From an uncultured Campylobacter sp. (GTDB taxonomy: Bacteria > Campylobacterota > Campylobacteria > Campylobacterales > Campylobacteraceae): DNA of 16,452 nt. The notes beneath the pieces are model-generated. The model had not been told where the DNA came from and made no database searches. It saw nothing but the letters and a program-made list of their open reading frames with translations. Positions 7,159-14,505 of the stretch are shown here, in pieces; positions within the stretch are counted from its first letter, which is position 1, and the number at the start of each line of letters is the position of its first letter. The stretch covers positions 1 to 16,452 of the forward strand of contig NZ_CALIBH010000019.1 of assembly GCF_938045775.1 (NCBI RefSeq). Direction: 5' to 3'. Made by a program: the position numbers and the translations under genes.

Positions 7159-7862
7159 TCGGCTTCTTTATATAAAATTCTGCCGCAATACGGGCAGGTT
7201 ACGATGTCGTCGCTTTTAATGACTGCGGAATAGGTCTTGTCGCTTATGCGCATAAAGCAGCCGTAGCAGGCCTGTTTGCGCACCGGCGAGACCGCCGTAT
7301 TGCCCGCCCACTTGCGGATTTTTTCGTAGAATGAGACGGTTTTGGGGTTCATCGCCTGCATTAATTTATCGCGCTTAGCGTAGATCGCGCCGCGAGCAAC
7401 CTCGACCTCGCCCATTTCGGCACTTACCTGCTCTTGCAAGCTTTTTAGCTCGGCTTCAAACGCCTCTTGCTTTTCGCTCTGCTCTTTTACGAGCGCTTCC
7501 TTTGCGGCTACGATCTTTTCTAGCCTTTCGATCTCCTCGTTTGTGGCTTCGAGCTGCTCTTTTGCGATATCCTCTTCGACGCTAAGGGCCTTGATCTCCT
7601 TTTCGGTTTTTGCCGCGCCGCTTTTTTTGCCCGTGCTTTTTAGCTTGGACGAAAAGGCGCTAAGCTGCGCGTTTGCTTGTAAAATTTGAGATTTTAGCTC
7701 GGCGATCTCCGCATTTAGAGTTTCGATCTGTTCTTTTGCGCCGTTTATTTCAGTGCTTTTTTTACTCAGCTTCTCCTGTGCGGCCTCGATTTTAGGCTTA
7801 AACCCGTCCAGCTGCTTATCGAATTCGCAAAGCTCTACCAATTGGCTTAAATATTTGTTCAT
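7155..7862 (-). CDS. coiled-coil zinc-ribbon protein (CT398 / HP0958-FlgZ family)
   Basis: The 235-residue protein is a long Glu/Lys/Ala-rich coiled coil over about residues 10-165. A C-terminal zinc ribbon follows, with the pairs CYGC (about 199-202) and CPYC (about 223-226) and the family context MNPKTVSFYEKIRKWAGNTAV just before it. The Helicobacter pylori member HP0958 (FlgZ) stabilises the sigma factor RpoN and binds flaA mRNA, linking it to flagellar control; family members outside motile Epsilonproteobacteria have no settled role. A ribosome site, AAGGAAAAAG, precedes the ATG. It overlaps waaA by 4 bases downstream and lies 9 bases from the Nif3-like gene. No flagellar gene is visible in this window. 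Confidence 0.88.
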   Translation of the reverse strand: MNKYLSQLVELCEFDKQLDGFKPKIEAAQEKLSKKSTEINGAKEQIETLNAEIAELKSQILQANAQLSAFSSKLKSTGKKSGAAKTEKEIKALSVEEDIAKEQLEATNEEIERLEKIVAAKEALVKEQSEKQEAFEAELKSLQEQVSAEMGEVEVARGAIYAKRDKLMQAMNPKTVSFYEKIRKWAGNTAVSPVRKQACYGCFMRISDKTYSAVIKSDDIVTCPYCGRILYKEAE

Positions 7863-7871
7863 CTTTTTCCT

Positions 7872-8594
7872 TTAATAATACGTAAATGGATTTTTTTGCT
7901 CGCTTATTATAACTTCAATTTCGCTTTTTTGCAAGAAAGGTGCGAGCGCGCGCCCAAAATAGCGCTCACTTTCAAAATGATTTATGTCGATCAAACTCAC
8001 GCCGTTTTCTAAATTTTGAAGCGCCGCGTGATATTTTATGTCGCCCGTGATGAAACAATCCACGCCCAAGCTTTGATTTAGTTCGCTTCCGCTACCGGTA
8101 CAAAGCGCGATATTTCGGATGAAATTTTTCGTCTTTACGGCGCGCAGATGCTCGATGCCAAGCTTGCGCTTTATCTGTGCGCACAGCTGCTCAAAGCTCA
8201 AATCCGTGCGCATAAAAACTAAAAATTCCCGCTCATCCGTAATTTCAAATTTTAAAATTTCGCGCGCTACGAATCCGTTTAAAACGTGCTTGTCAAAATT
8301 CGTATGCATCGCGATGAGAGAGATGTTTTTGCGGATCATCTCATAGATCAAATTTGCAGGATATAGCCGCGGATCAAGCGATTTTAGCGGGCTGAAAATC
8401 AGCGGGTGGTGCACCACGAAAAGCGAGCCCGCCTCAGCCTCGCGCACCAGCTCGCTAGTAACGTCGAGGCTTAGATAGATTTTTGAAATTTCATCATCCA
8501 AGTTTCCAAGCAAAAGCCTGCTATTATCCCACGCCTCCGCGTCGCAAAAGGGTGCGACGGCATTTAAAATTTCATAAATTTCACCCGTTTTCAT
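7872..8594 (-). CDS. Nif3-like dinuclear metal-centre protein
   Basis: The 240-residue protein matches the short (E. coli YbgI-like) form of the Nif3 family, which makes hexameric rings with a two-metal site. Metal-ligand motifs are visible: VVHHPLIF (60-67), AMHTNFD (95-101) and, near the C-terminus, DINHFESERYF, with the H...E pair expected for the site. SLDVTSELVREA (42-53) and CFITGDIKYHAAL are further family blocks. The biochemical function of the family is not settled (GTP cyclohydrolase I type 2 is a frequent but weak annotation). It starts 5 bases after glyQ, with AGGA overlapping the end of that gene, and belongs to the same transcript. Confidence 0.93.
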   Translation of the reverse strand: MKTGEIYEILNAVAPFCDAEAWDNSRLLLGNLDDEISKIYLSLDVTSELVREAEAGSLFVVHHPLIFSPLKSLDPRLYPANLIYEMIRKNISLIAMHTNFDKHVLNGFVAREILKFEITDEREFLVFMRTDLSFEQLCAQIKRKLGIEHLRAVKTKNFIRNIALCTGSGSELNQSLGVDCFITGDIKYHAALQNLENGVSLIDINHFESERYFGRALAPFLQKSEIEVIISEQKNPFTYY

Positions 8595-8599
8595 AAATC

Positions 8600-9598
8600 C
8601 TACTCTGCGCTTTTATCTGTTTTATTTGCGGAATTTTGCTTGCCGCAAGCGTTTTTTAAATTTACGCCTGCGGAGGAAGCGGGCGCCGCGCAGCCGTCTT
8701 TGCCGCTTTTTTTGTCGCCGCACGCCGTGCCGCAAAGCTCGGCGACATATTTTTGCGGATCTGCGTAGCAAAGCGCGCAGTTTTTGGCAAGATCGCGGAT
8801 CTTTAAAATATAATCCTGCCTCTGCGTGACCGAGATCGCTCCGCGCGCGTCAAGGACGTTGAACGTGTGCGCCGCGAGCATGCAGTAGTCATACGCAGGA
8901 AGCGCCAGACCGTACTTTAGGATACTTTTGCACTCGCCGAAGCAGTTTTCAAACTGATTAAAAAGCATCGCGGTATCCGCAAGCTCGAAGTTGTATTTGC
9001 TGAACTCAAACTCGCCCCTTTTATGCACGTCGCCGTAGCTCACGAGCCCCGCCTTGTCGTCCCAGACAATGTCGTAAACGTCGTCTTTGTTTTGCAGATA
9101 CATCGCCAAGCGCTCAAGCCCGTAGGTGATCTCGCCGCTTATGAGCTCGCACGTGATGCCGCCTACCTGCTGAAAATATGTAAACTGCGTCACCTCCATG
9201 CCGTCCAGCCAAACCTCCCAGCCAAGCCCCCAGGCCCCTAGCGTCGGGCTCTCCCAGTTGTCTTCTACGAAGCGGATATCGTGGCTTTTAAGATCTAGCC
9301 CCAGCTTTTCCAGGCTTTTTAGATAGAGCTCTTGGATGTTGTCCGGACTCGGTTTTAAGATCACCTGAAACTGATAATACGCGCCCAAGCGGTTTGGGTT
9401 TTCGCCGTAGCGCCCGTCTGTGGGGCGACGCGAAGGTGCTACGTATGCCGCGCGCCAAGGTTTGCTTCCTAAGCTGCGCAAAAAGGTAGCCTGATGATAG
9501 GTGCCTGCGCCCGCAGGCATATCGTAGGGCTGAACGAGCAAGCAGCCCTGCTCGTGCCAGTAGTTTTGAAGCGTCAAAATAATCTGTGAAAACGTCAT
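8600..9598 (-). CDS. glyQ: glycine-tRNA ligase alpha subunit with extra Cys/Lys-rich C-terminal tail
   Basis: GlyQ is the catalytic subunit of the bacterial alpha2-beta2 glycyl-tRNA synthetase. The N-terminal FSQIILTLQNYWHEQGCLLVQPYD, GAGTYHQATFLRSLG, RRPTDGRYGENPNRLGAYYQFQVI and GWEVWLDGMEVTQFTYFQQVGG blocks are nearly invariant in the family. The partner gene glyS is not in the window. At 332 residues it exceeds the usual 285-305. The last 45-50 residues (about 285-332) are low-complexity and rich in Lys, Ala, Ser and Asn, with Cys289, 293, 303 and 318, and do not look like the family core. The start ATG at 9598 has AAAGGAT upstream. Confidence 0.97.
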   Translation of the reverse strand: MTFSQIILTLQNYWHEQGCLLVQPYDMPAGAGTYHQATFLRSLGSKPWRAAYVAPSRRPTDGRYGENPNRLGAYYQFQVILKPSPDNIQELYLKSLEKLGLDLKSHDIRFVEDNWESPTLGAWGLGWEVWLDGMEVTQFTYFQQVGGITCELISGEITYGLERLAMYLQNKDDVYDIVWDDKAGLVSYGDVHKRGEFEFSKYNFELADTAMLFNQFENCFGECKSILKYGLALPAYDYCMLAAHTFNVLDARGAISVTQRQDYILKIRDLAKNCALCYADPQKYVAELCGTACGDKKSGKDGCAAPASSAGVNLKNACGKQNSANKTDKSAE

Positions 9599-9624
9599 TT
9601 TTATCCTTTTATCGATATGTAAAT

Positions 9625-10101
9625 TTAAATTTTATCTTCCAAGCGCTTTTCAAAGCCCGTCTCAAAGGCTCTTTGCAGCTTCGAACTTTCAAAAAATTTC
9701 CAAATTCCGGTCCAGTATTCGCCAGCTCTCGTAGGCTCGCTAGCAAAATCAAAAACCGCGTAATCGCCCGCTTCGATACGTAATTTATCGCAGGTTTCAT
9801 CGCGCTAATTTTTGCGGCACTGATTTATGGATTTGCAAGCTTCGTCGTAGCTTTCTTTATGGTGCTGTTCCTTCGAGCAAGTGCCTATTAGCACGGAGTA
9901 CTCGCCCTGTGCGCCGTTTTCATAGTCGTAATACGCAGCATAAATTTCGTTTTTCTCGGCGCTGCTTCTGCTAGCGTTAAATTTTAAAAACTCGCCCCAC
10001 AAATTTGCGATCACTCCTCGCCCGCTCATCTCATCTGCGTTATTCGTGCGAGTCTTTGGCTCACAAATTTCAAAGCTCTCGCGCAATTTTAAAATTTTCA
10101 A
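9625..10101 (-). pseudogene. GyrI-like / AraC effector-binding-type small protein interrupted by an in-frame TAG
   Basis: From a TTG at 10101 the frame reads 98 codons to TAG at 9807-9805. In the same frame it then continues 59 more codons to TAA at 9627-9625. The first part has RGVIANLWGEFLKF and NEIYAAYYDYENGAQGEYSVLIG; the part after TAG has LRIEAGDYAVFDFASEPT and YWTGIWKFFESSKLQRAFETGFE. Together these are the two halves of a GyrI-like (YdeE-type) effector-binding fold, normally about 150-160 residues, so the uninterrupted 158-codon frame fits one gene. The TAG lies in a Cys/Lys-rich linker between the halves. GAGG at the end of purE lies 8 bases before the TTG. It is a nonsense pseudogene, or a split or read-through gene, or a sequencing error; the function is unknown. 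Confidence 0.75.
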
Positions 10102-10104
10102 AGT

Positions 10105-10605
10105 TTAGCCCTCAAGCAGCACTTCGATCTGCTCAGAGTCCTTTTTCAGAGCCTCCGCTTTTGCGGCGCGATCCGCCTTTAGCTTCGAGCTTAGCACCTC
10201 GTCGCTTAGAGCTAAAATTTGCACCGCCAGATACGCCGCGTTTTTCGCTCCCGCCTTGCCGATCGCAAGCGTCGCGACAGGGATGCCCGCAGGCATCTGC
10301 ACGGTCGAATACAGCGCATCTACGCCGCCAAGCGCACTGCCGCCGAGCGGGACGCCGAGCACCGGCTTGGTCGTATTCGCAGCGACCGCTCCAGCAAGAT
10401 GCGCCGCCATGCCCGCCGCGCAGATAAAAACCTGCGCACCCTTTTTCTCGGCGTCCGTGACGTATTTAGCCGTGCGGGCGGGGCTTCGGTGCGCAGAGGA
10501 GACGATCATCTCGTACGCCGCGCCGAATTCATTTAAAATTTTAGCCGCCTCGTAAACGACTTCGTAATCGCTCTTTGAGCCCATTATTATAGAAACAAAT
10601 TTCAT
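10105..10605 (-). CDS. purE: 5-(carboxyamino)imidazole ribonucleotide mutase (PurE class I)
   Basis: PurE converts N5-CAIR to CAIR in purine biosynthesis. The 166-residue form shows IIMGSKSD (6-13), SSAHRSPAR, ICAAGMAAHLAGAVAA, GVPLGGSALGGVDALYSTVQMPAGIPVATLAIGKAGAKNAA and ends in a helical Lys/Ala/Glu-rich tail, like E. coli PurE. I choose the ATG at 10605: it overlaps the U32 gene stop as ATGA and has GGAG 5 bases upstream. The start at 10629 adds eight residues with no family match. The partner purK is not in the window. It is followed after 3 bases by the GyrI-like gene. Confidence 0.97.
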   Translation of the reverse strand: MKFVSIIMGSKSDYEVVYEAAKILNEFGAAYEMIVSSAHRSPARTAKYVTDAEKKGAQVFICAAGMAAHLAGAVAANTTKPVLGVPLGGSALGGVDALYSTVQMPAGIPVATLAIGKAGAKNAAYLAVQILALSDEVLSSKLKADRAAKAEALKKDSEQIEVLLEG

Positions 10606-11864
10606 TCCATCTCCTTTCTTAAAAAGCAAAACTCCGCGAGCTTCGCGGGTAGTTTAATCTCATTTAGATTGCCGCTGTGAATCTCGCTAAATTCCTTACC
10701 GCTGCGGCTTTGCAGCCTCTTAAATTTTAAATATGGCTTGCCGCTAAGCTCAAAAATTTCGCCGATTTCATTATCGCAAGCGCAAATTTTAAAACCGCGC
10801 GGAGCAAAAATTTCATACGAAACGCCTGGCAAAATTTTATCTTTGACGCTTATAAACTCGCCGTCTTGCGAGATAGCGCAGACCTGATGCGTGCCAAGCT
10901 CGATGCTGCGGTCTAAATTTTGCGTATCCTCGCGCTCGTACGGGCGCTTTATCAAATATCCGTCGCTAAAGCCGCGGTTTTTAAGCGTCGCAATCTCGCG
11001 CTCGTAAACACCGGCCTCAAATTTATCGCTCGCGGCATCGTCGATCGCCGCGCGATAAGCATTCGTGGCGCATGCGACATAGTATTCGCTCTTAGTGCGC
11101 CCTTCGATTTTGAAGCTGTCGATCGCGCCCGTTTGCATGATCTTTTGCACGTGCGAAATGAGGCTAAGATCCTTCGCGTTCATCACGAAAGTGCCCTCCC
11201 CTTCACGCTCTTGCAAGCGAAAAAGCGCGCTGGTTTCGGGATTTTTCGCGTAAAGCTCGTAGTTAAATCTGCAGTCGTTCGCACAGCTTCCGCGGTTGCT
11301 GAAGCGCCCACTTTGCACCGCGCTAACAAGACAGCGCCCGCTGTATGCGAAACACATCGAGCCGTGCACGAAAATTTCAATCTGCAGATTTGGAATTTTA
11401 TCCTTGATCTCTACGGCGTCTTTGAGCGTCATCTCCCGCGCCGCGACGATGCGAACGGCGCCGAGCTCCGCCCAAACCTGCGCGTCGAGATAATTTAGCA
11501 CGTTAGCTTGGGTAGAGACGTGAATCGGGATTTCGGGCGCTACGGCTCGCGCAAGGCTCGCAACGCCTAAAGTGGCAATTAAAATTCCATCCACGCGCAG
11601 ATCGCGAAGAAATTCCAAATGCCTTTCGATATTTCCTAGCTGGCCGTTGGTCGCAAAGCCGTTTACGGTCGCATAAAGCTTCTTGCCGCGCTCGTGCGCG
11701 TATGCGACGCCCTGCGCGAAGCTTTCCTTGCTAAATTCCTTTGCGCTTCGCTGGCGCAGCGAAAATGAGCCCGTGCTTGCATACACGGCGTCCGCGCCGT
11801 AAGCCAGGGCGATTTTTAGTTTCGTTAAATTCCCAGCAGGAGCTAAGAGTTCGGGTTTTTTCAA
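10602..11864 (-). CDS. U32-family protein, probable tRNA 5-hydroxyuridine biogenesis protein (TrhP/YegQ-like)
   Basis: Often annotated as a 'U32 peptidase or collagenase', but characterised bacterial members of this length (YegQ/TrhP) take part in hydroxylation of tRNA wobble uridine. The 420 residues begin with PELLAPAGNLTKLKIALAYGADAVY, typical of the family. The U32 signature region HGSMCFAYSGRCLVSAVQSGR (167-187) is followed by NRGSCANDCRFNYEL. Cys171, 178, 194 and 198 could bind an iron-sulfur cluster. FKIEGRTKSEYYVA (251-264) is also conserved. The start is TTG at 11864, with AGGA 6 bases upstream. It is the first gene of the long minus-strand series and overlaps purE by 4 bases. Substrate assignment is by family only. 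Confidence 0.88.
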   Translation of the reverse strand: MKKPELLAPAGNLTKLKIALAYGADAVYASTGSFSLRQRSAKEFSKESFAQGVAYAHERGKKLYATVNGFATNGQLGNIERHLEFLRDLRVDGILIATLGVASLARAVAPEIPIHVSTQANVLNYLDAQVWAELGAVRIVAAREMTLKDAVEIKDKIPNLQIEIFVHGSMCFAYSGRCLVSAVQSGRFSNRGSCANDCRFNYELYAKNPETSALFRLQEREGEGTFVMNAKDLSLISHVQKIMQTGAIDSFKIEGRTKSEYYVACATNAYRAAIDDAASDKFEAGVYEREIATLKNRGFSDGYLIKRPYEREDTQNLDRSIELGTHQVCAISQDGEFISVKDKILPGVSYEIFAPRGFKICACDNEIGEIFELSGKPYLKFKRLQSRSGKEFSEIHSGNLNEIKLPAKLAEFCFLRKEME

Positions 11865-11935
11865 ATATATTCCTAGTGATTTTTTAAGCGCGATTTTACT
11901 ACAATTTAGCCAAAATTTTATTTAAGGAGCAGTTG
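11865..11935. promoter_or_regulatory. divergent promoter region between the U32 gene and the PHP gene
   Basis: Only 71 bases separate two divergent genes, so both promoters must overlap here or extend into coding sequence. Candidate -10 elements lie back to back: TACAAT on the plus strand (11900-11905) and TAAAAT on the minus strand (11898-11893). The plus-strand ribosome site AAGGAG is at 11924-11929 and the minus-strand AGGA lies just above 11870. No -35 boxes stand out. Confidence 0.4.
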
Positions 11936-12724
11936 ATGCGAGCCGATCTACACAACCACACCTATCTTTGCAACCACGCTAGCGGCGAGCCGCGACAGTA
12001 TTTGGAAGCGGCAATCGCACGAGGCATAGAAATTTTCGGCTTTGCGGATCACGCGCCGATGAACTTCGATCAAAAATACCGAATGAGTTTCGAGCAGATG
12101 GAGCTTTACGAGCGGATGATTAGGGATCTGCGAGATGAGTTTAGCGGGCGAATCGACGTGCGGCTCGGATATGAGGTAGATTTTATGACGAAACGGGAGT
12201 TGATGGATGAGCGGATTTTCGCGCGCGAGGTTGATTATCTCATCGGTTCGGTGCATTTTTTAAACAACTGGGGCTTTGATAACGAGGAATTTTTAGATCA
12301 GTGGAGCGGGCGCGAAATAGACGACGTTTATCGCGAATACTTTGCGCTGATCTGCGCGCTGTGCAAAAGCGGCAAATTCGACATTTTAGGGCATATGGAT
12401 CTGATTAAAATTTTTAAATTTACTCCGAAAAAAGATATCAGAGTTTTAGCAGGCGGCGCGATAAACGCGATCAAAAAAAGTGGCATCGTCGTGGAGCTAA
12501 ACTCCGCCGGGCTTCGCAAGCCCGCGAATGAAATTTATCCAAGCGACGCGCTTTTGGCTATGCTAGCGGATGCGGACGTGCCGATCACGCTTAGCTCGGA
12601 CGCGCACTCGGTAGCTCAAGTAGCGCTAAACTACGATAAAATTTATGCCAAAGCGCGCGAGTTCGGCTACGAGCGGATCGCGGTTTTCAAAAATCGCGAG
12701 CGGCAGTTTGTAAGTCTGGCGTAA
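11936..12724 (+). CDS. PHP-family phosphoesterase, histidinol-phosphatase (HisJ/HisK type)
   Basis: The 262-residue protein has the PHP metal-site motifs in order: DLHNHTYLCNHASG (N-terminus), GFADHAPM, LGYEVDFM, YLIGSVHFLN, DILGHMDLIKIF, VELNSAGLRKP and LSSDAHSVAQV. This pattern, with HFLNNWGFD after the SVH motif, fits histidinol-phosphatases of the PHP class, which remove phosphate from L-histidinol phosphate in histidine synthesis. I choose ATG at 11936, 6 bases after AAGGAG; the TTG one codon earlier is too close to it. No other his gene is nearby, so the substrate is inferred from family similarity only. Confidence 0.85.
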   Translation: MRADLHNHTYLCNHASGEPRQYLEAAIARGIEIFGFADHAPMNFDQKYRMSFEQMELYERMIRDLRDEFSGRIDVRLGYEVDFMTKRELMDERIFAREVDYLIGSVHFLNNWGFDNEEFLDQWSGREIDDVYREYFALICALCKSGKFDILGHMDLIKIFKFTPKKDIRVLAGGAINAIKKSGIVVELNSAGLRKPANEIYPSDALLAMLADADVPITLSSDAHSVAQVALNYDKIYAKAREFGYERIAVFKNRERQFVSLA

Positions 12725-12749
12725 ATTTTAACGGCAGCCGCTCTCTGTT

Positions 12750-12848
12750 AAATTTAAAAGGCACGAACGGCGAGAAATTTTAAAATTTCAAAAGCTTCGG
12801 CGGCGTGAAAATTTTAGATTTCAAAAGGCACGGCAGCGCAAAATTTTA
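12750..12848. repeat. degenerate 33-bp tandem repeat upstream of glnA
   Basis: Three units start at 12750, 12783 and 12816. Each opens with an A-rich/TTT block (AAATTTAAAA, AAATTTCAAAAG, AGATTTCAAAAG), passes through a GC-rich core (GGCACGAACGGCG, CTTCGGCGGCG, GGCACGGCAGCG) and ends in AAATTTTA or AAAATTTT. The period is 33 bases. A further weak GC-rich remnant follows to about 12875. There are no spacers between units, so this is not a CRISPR array. It lies in the 231-base gap between the PHP gene and glnA, upstream of the putative glnA promoter. Confidence 0.55.
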
Positions 12849-12902
12849 AAAATCGCGGCGCGCAAAACGGCGCAGATAAAGTCGAATTTCAACTAAATAA
12901 TG

Positions 12903-12909
12903 TTAAAAT
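12903..12909 (+). promoter_or_regulatory. candidate -10 region of glnA
   Basis: TTAAAAT lies about 47 bases upstream of the glnA ATG, downstream of the 33-bp repeats. The leader between them contains a small GCCC/GGGC inverted repeat and a purine-rich ribosome site with GGA shortly before the ATG. No -35 or RpoN-type -24/-12 (GG...GC) element could be recognised with confidence. Confidence 0.3.
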
Positions 12910-12955
12910 CCATTGTTAAATTTAGCCCAAATACGGGCGGAAAAAAGGAAAAAAT

Positions 12956-14383
12956 ATGGGAAAATTTGTTAATGACGTGAAGGAATTTTTTAAATTTTGC
13001 GATGAAAACGAGGTCGAGTTCGTGGATTTTAGATTTACCGATCTAAAAGGCACCTGGCACCATGTCGCTTACAACTACAAGCGCCTGCCGAAGGACTTCG
13101 CCGACGGAATTCCATTTGACGCAAGCTCGGTAGCGGCATGGCAGCCAATCGATAAATCCGATATGATGCTAAAGCCCGACGTAGCAACGGCGTTTTTAGA
13201 CCCGTTCACCGCGGACGTTACGATCATCGTCATCTGCGACGTTTACGACATCTACAAAAACGAGCTTTACGAAAAATGTCCGCGCTCGATCGCTAAAAAA
13301 GCCGAGCAGTTTCTGCAAACCACGGGCCTTGGAGACACCTGCTATTTCGGGCCGGAGAATGAGTTTTTCGTTTTCGACGACGTAAAGATCATCGACGATA
13401 TGAACTGCGCGATGTTTAAGGTAGATACCGAAGAGGGGCATTGGAACAGCGGCAAAAACTACAAAGACGGCTTTAATAGCGGCCATCGCCCGGGCGTAAA
13501 GGGCGGCTACTTCCCCGTCCAGCCCGTCGATTCGATGGTCGATCTGCGCGCTGAGATGCTAAAGGTGCTTGAGCAGATCGGGCTTGAGACTTTCATCTGT
13601 CACCACGAGGTCGCGCAAGGACAGGGCGAGATCGGCGTCAAATACGGCACTCTCGTCGAGGCCGCCGACAACGTGCAAAAATACAAATACGTCGTAAAGA
13701 TGGTCGCGCACCTAAACGGCAAGACCGCGACCTTTATGCCAAAGCCGCTCTACGGCGATAACGGCAGCGGAATGCACGTGCATCAATCGATCTGGAAAAA
13801 GGGCAAAAACACCTTTTACAAAAAGGGCAACTACGCAAATTTAAGCGACGCGGCGAGGTGGTATATCGGCGGCGTGCTAAAACATGCGCGCAGCGTGGCC
13901 GCATTTACCAACCCGAGCACGAATAGCTACAAGCGCCTGATCCCGGGCTTTGAGGCGCCGTCCATTCTAACTTATTCGAGCCAAAACCGCTCGGCTTCGA
14001 TCCGCATCCCTTACGGCAGCGGCGAGAACTCGGTGCGCGCGGAGATGCGCTTTCCAGATAGCACCGCGTGCCCGTATTTGGCATTTGCGGCGATGCTGAT
14101 GGCTGGCATCGACGGTATCAAAAACAAAACCGAGCCGGTAGGGCCGATGGATGAGAATTTATTCAAGCTGCACCTGGATGAGATCCGCGAGCGCGGTATC
14201 GAGCAGCTTCCGCACACGCTTCGCGGCAGCCTAGAGGCGGTGATCCGCGATAATGAGTATCTGCGCCCGATAATGAGCGAACTTTTTATCGAAACCTATC
14301 AGCATTTTAAATTTGAAACTCAGGTTTGGCCTTACGAGGCGCGCCCTACGCCGTTTGAGTTTGCGACGAATTATTCGTGCTAA
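12956..14383 (+). CDS. glnA: glutamine synthetase type I
   Basis: GlnA makes glutamine from glutamate, ammonia and ATP and acts as a dodecamer in the cytoplasm. The 475 residues show GPENEFFVFD (132-141, metal ligands), CHHEVAQGQGEIG (215-227), MPKPLYGDNGSGMHVHQS (261-278), FTNPSTNSYKRLIPG (317-331) and RIPYGSGENSVRAEMRFPD (350-368), all as in bacterial GSI. In the loop where E. coli has NLYDLP with the adenylylated Tyr397, this protein has NLFKLH (401-406) with Phe403, so control by GlnE-type adenylylation is not possible at this residue. The same Tyr loss is known for H. pylori glutamine synthetase. The gene stands alone, with a repeat-containing spacer before it and a strong hairpin after it. 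Confidence 0.98.
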   Translation: MGKFVNDVKEFFKFCDENEVEFVDFRFTDLKGTWHHVAYNYKRLPKDFADGIPFDASSVAAWQPIDKSDMMLKPDVATAFLDPFTADVTIIVICDVYDIYKNELYEKCPRSIAKKAEQFLQTTGLGDTCYFGPENEFFVFDDVKIIDDMNCAMFKVDTEEGHWNSGKNYKDGFNSGHRPGVKGGYFPVQPVDSMVDLRAEMLKVLEQIGLETFICHHEVAQGQGEIGVKYGTLVEAADNVQKYKYVVKMVAHLNGKTATFMPKPLYGDNGSGMHVHQSIWKKGKNTFYKKGNYANLSDAARWYIGGVLKHARSVAAFTNPSTNSYKRLIPGFEAPSILTYSSQNRSASIRIPYGSGENSVRAEMRFPDSTACPYLAFAAMLMAGIDGIKNKTEPVGPMDENLFKLHLDEIRERGIEQLPHTLRGSLEAVIRDNEYLRPIMSELFIETYQHFKFETQVWPYEARPTPFEFATNYSC

Positions 14384-14394
14384 GACGGGCTTAT

Positions 14395-14440
14395 CTTATG
14401 CCGCAATGCCGAAAAATTTGACTGGGCAGTGCGGCATAAG
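14395..14440 (+). terminator. long hairpin downstream of glnA
   Basis: A perfect 11-bp inverted repeat, CTTATGCCGCA (14395-14405) and TGCGGCATAAG (14430-14440), continues after one A-G mismatch with TGCC/GGCA (14407-14410 and 14425-14428), leaving a 14-base loop. It begins 11 bases after the glnA stop. No immediate T-run follows (GCCTTGGAATTTTAAAATTT comes next), so it is either a non-canonical terminator, a 3'-end stabiliser of glnA mRNA or part of a small RNA. Confidence 0.6.
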
Positions 14441-14505
14441 GCCTTGGAATTTTAAAATTTCGCCGCACAAAAGTTTTTAAAATTCTACCGCATGCGCGAA
14501 CTTAA

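Noticed and set aside
9609..9800. 63-codon minus-strand open frame before glyQ
   Set aside because: It is in a different frame from the GyrI-like sequence. The in-frame continuation after the TAG (9804-9625) carries the domain-like sequence, so this frame is a shadow.
10005..10427. 140-residue plus-strand open frame opposite purE
   Set aside because: It is Arg/Pro/Ser-rich mirror sequence of purE and the GyrI-like gene with no motif.
10920..11498. 192-residue plus-strand open frame opposite the U32 gene
   Set aside because: It lies entirely antisense to a well-conserved protein, has no ribosome site and no recognisable motif. GC-rich codons on the real strand produce such shadows.
12750..12848. 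33-bp periodic repeats considered as a CRISPR array
   Set aside because: Units abut directly with no unique spacers, are degenerate and have no cas genes nearby.
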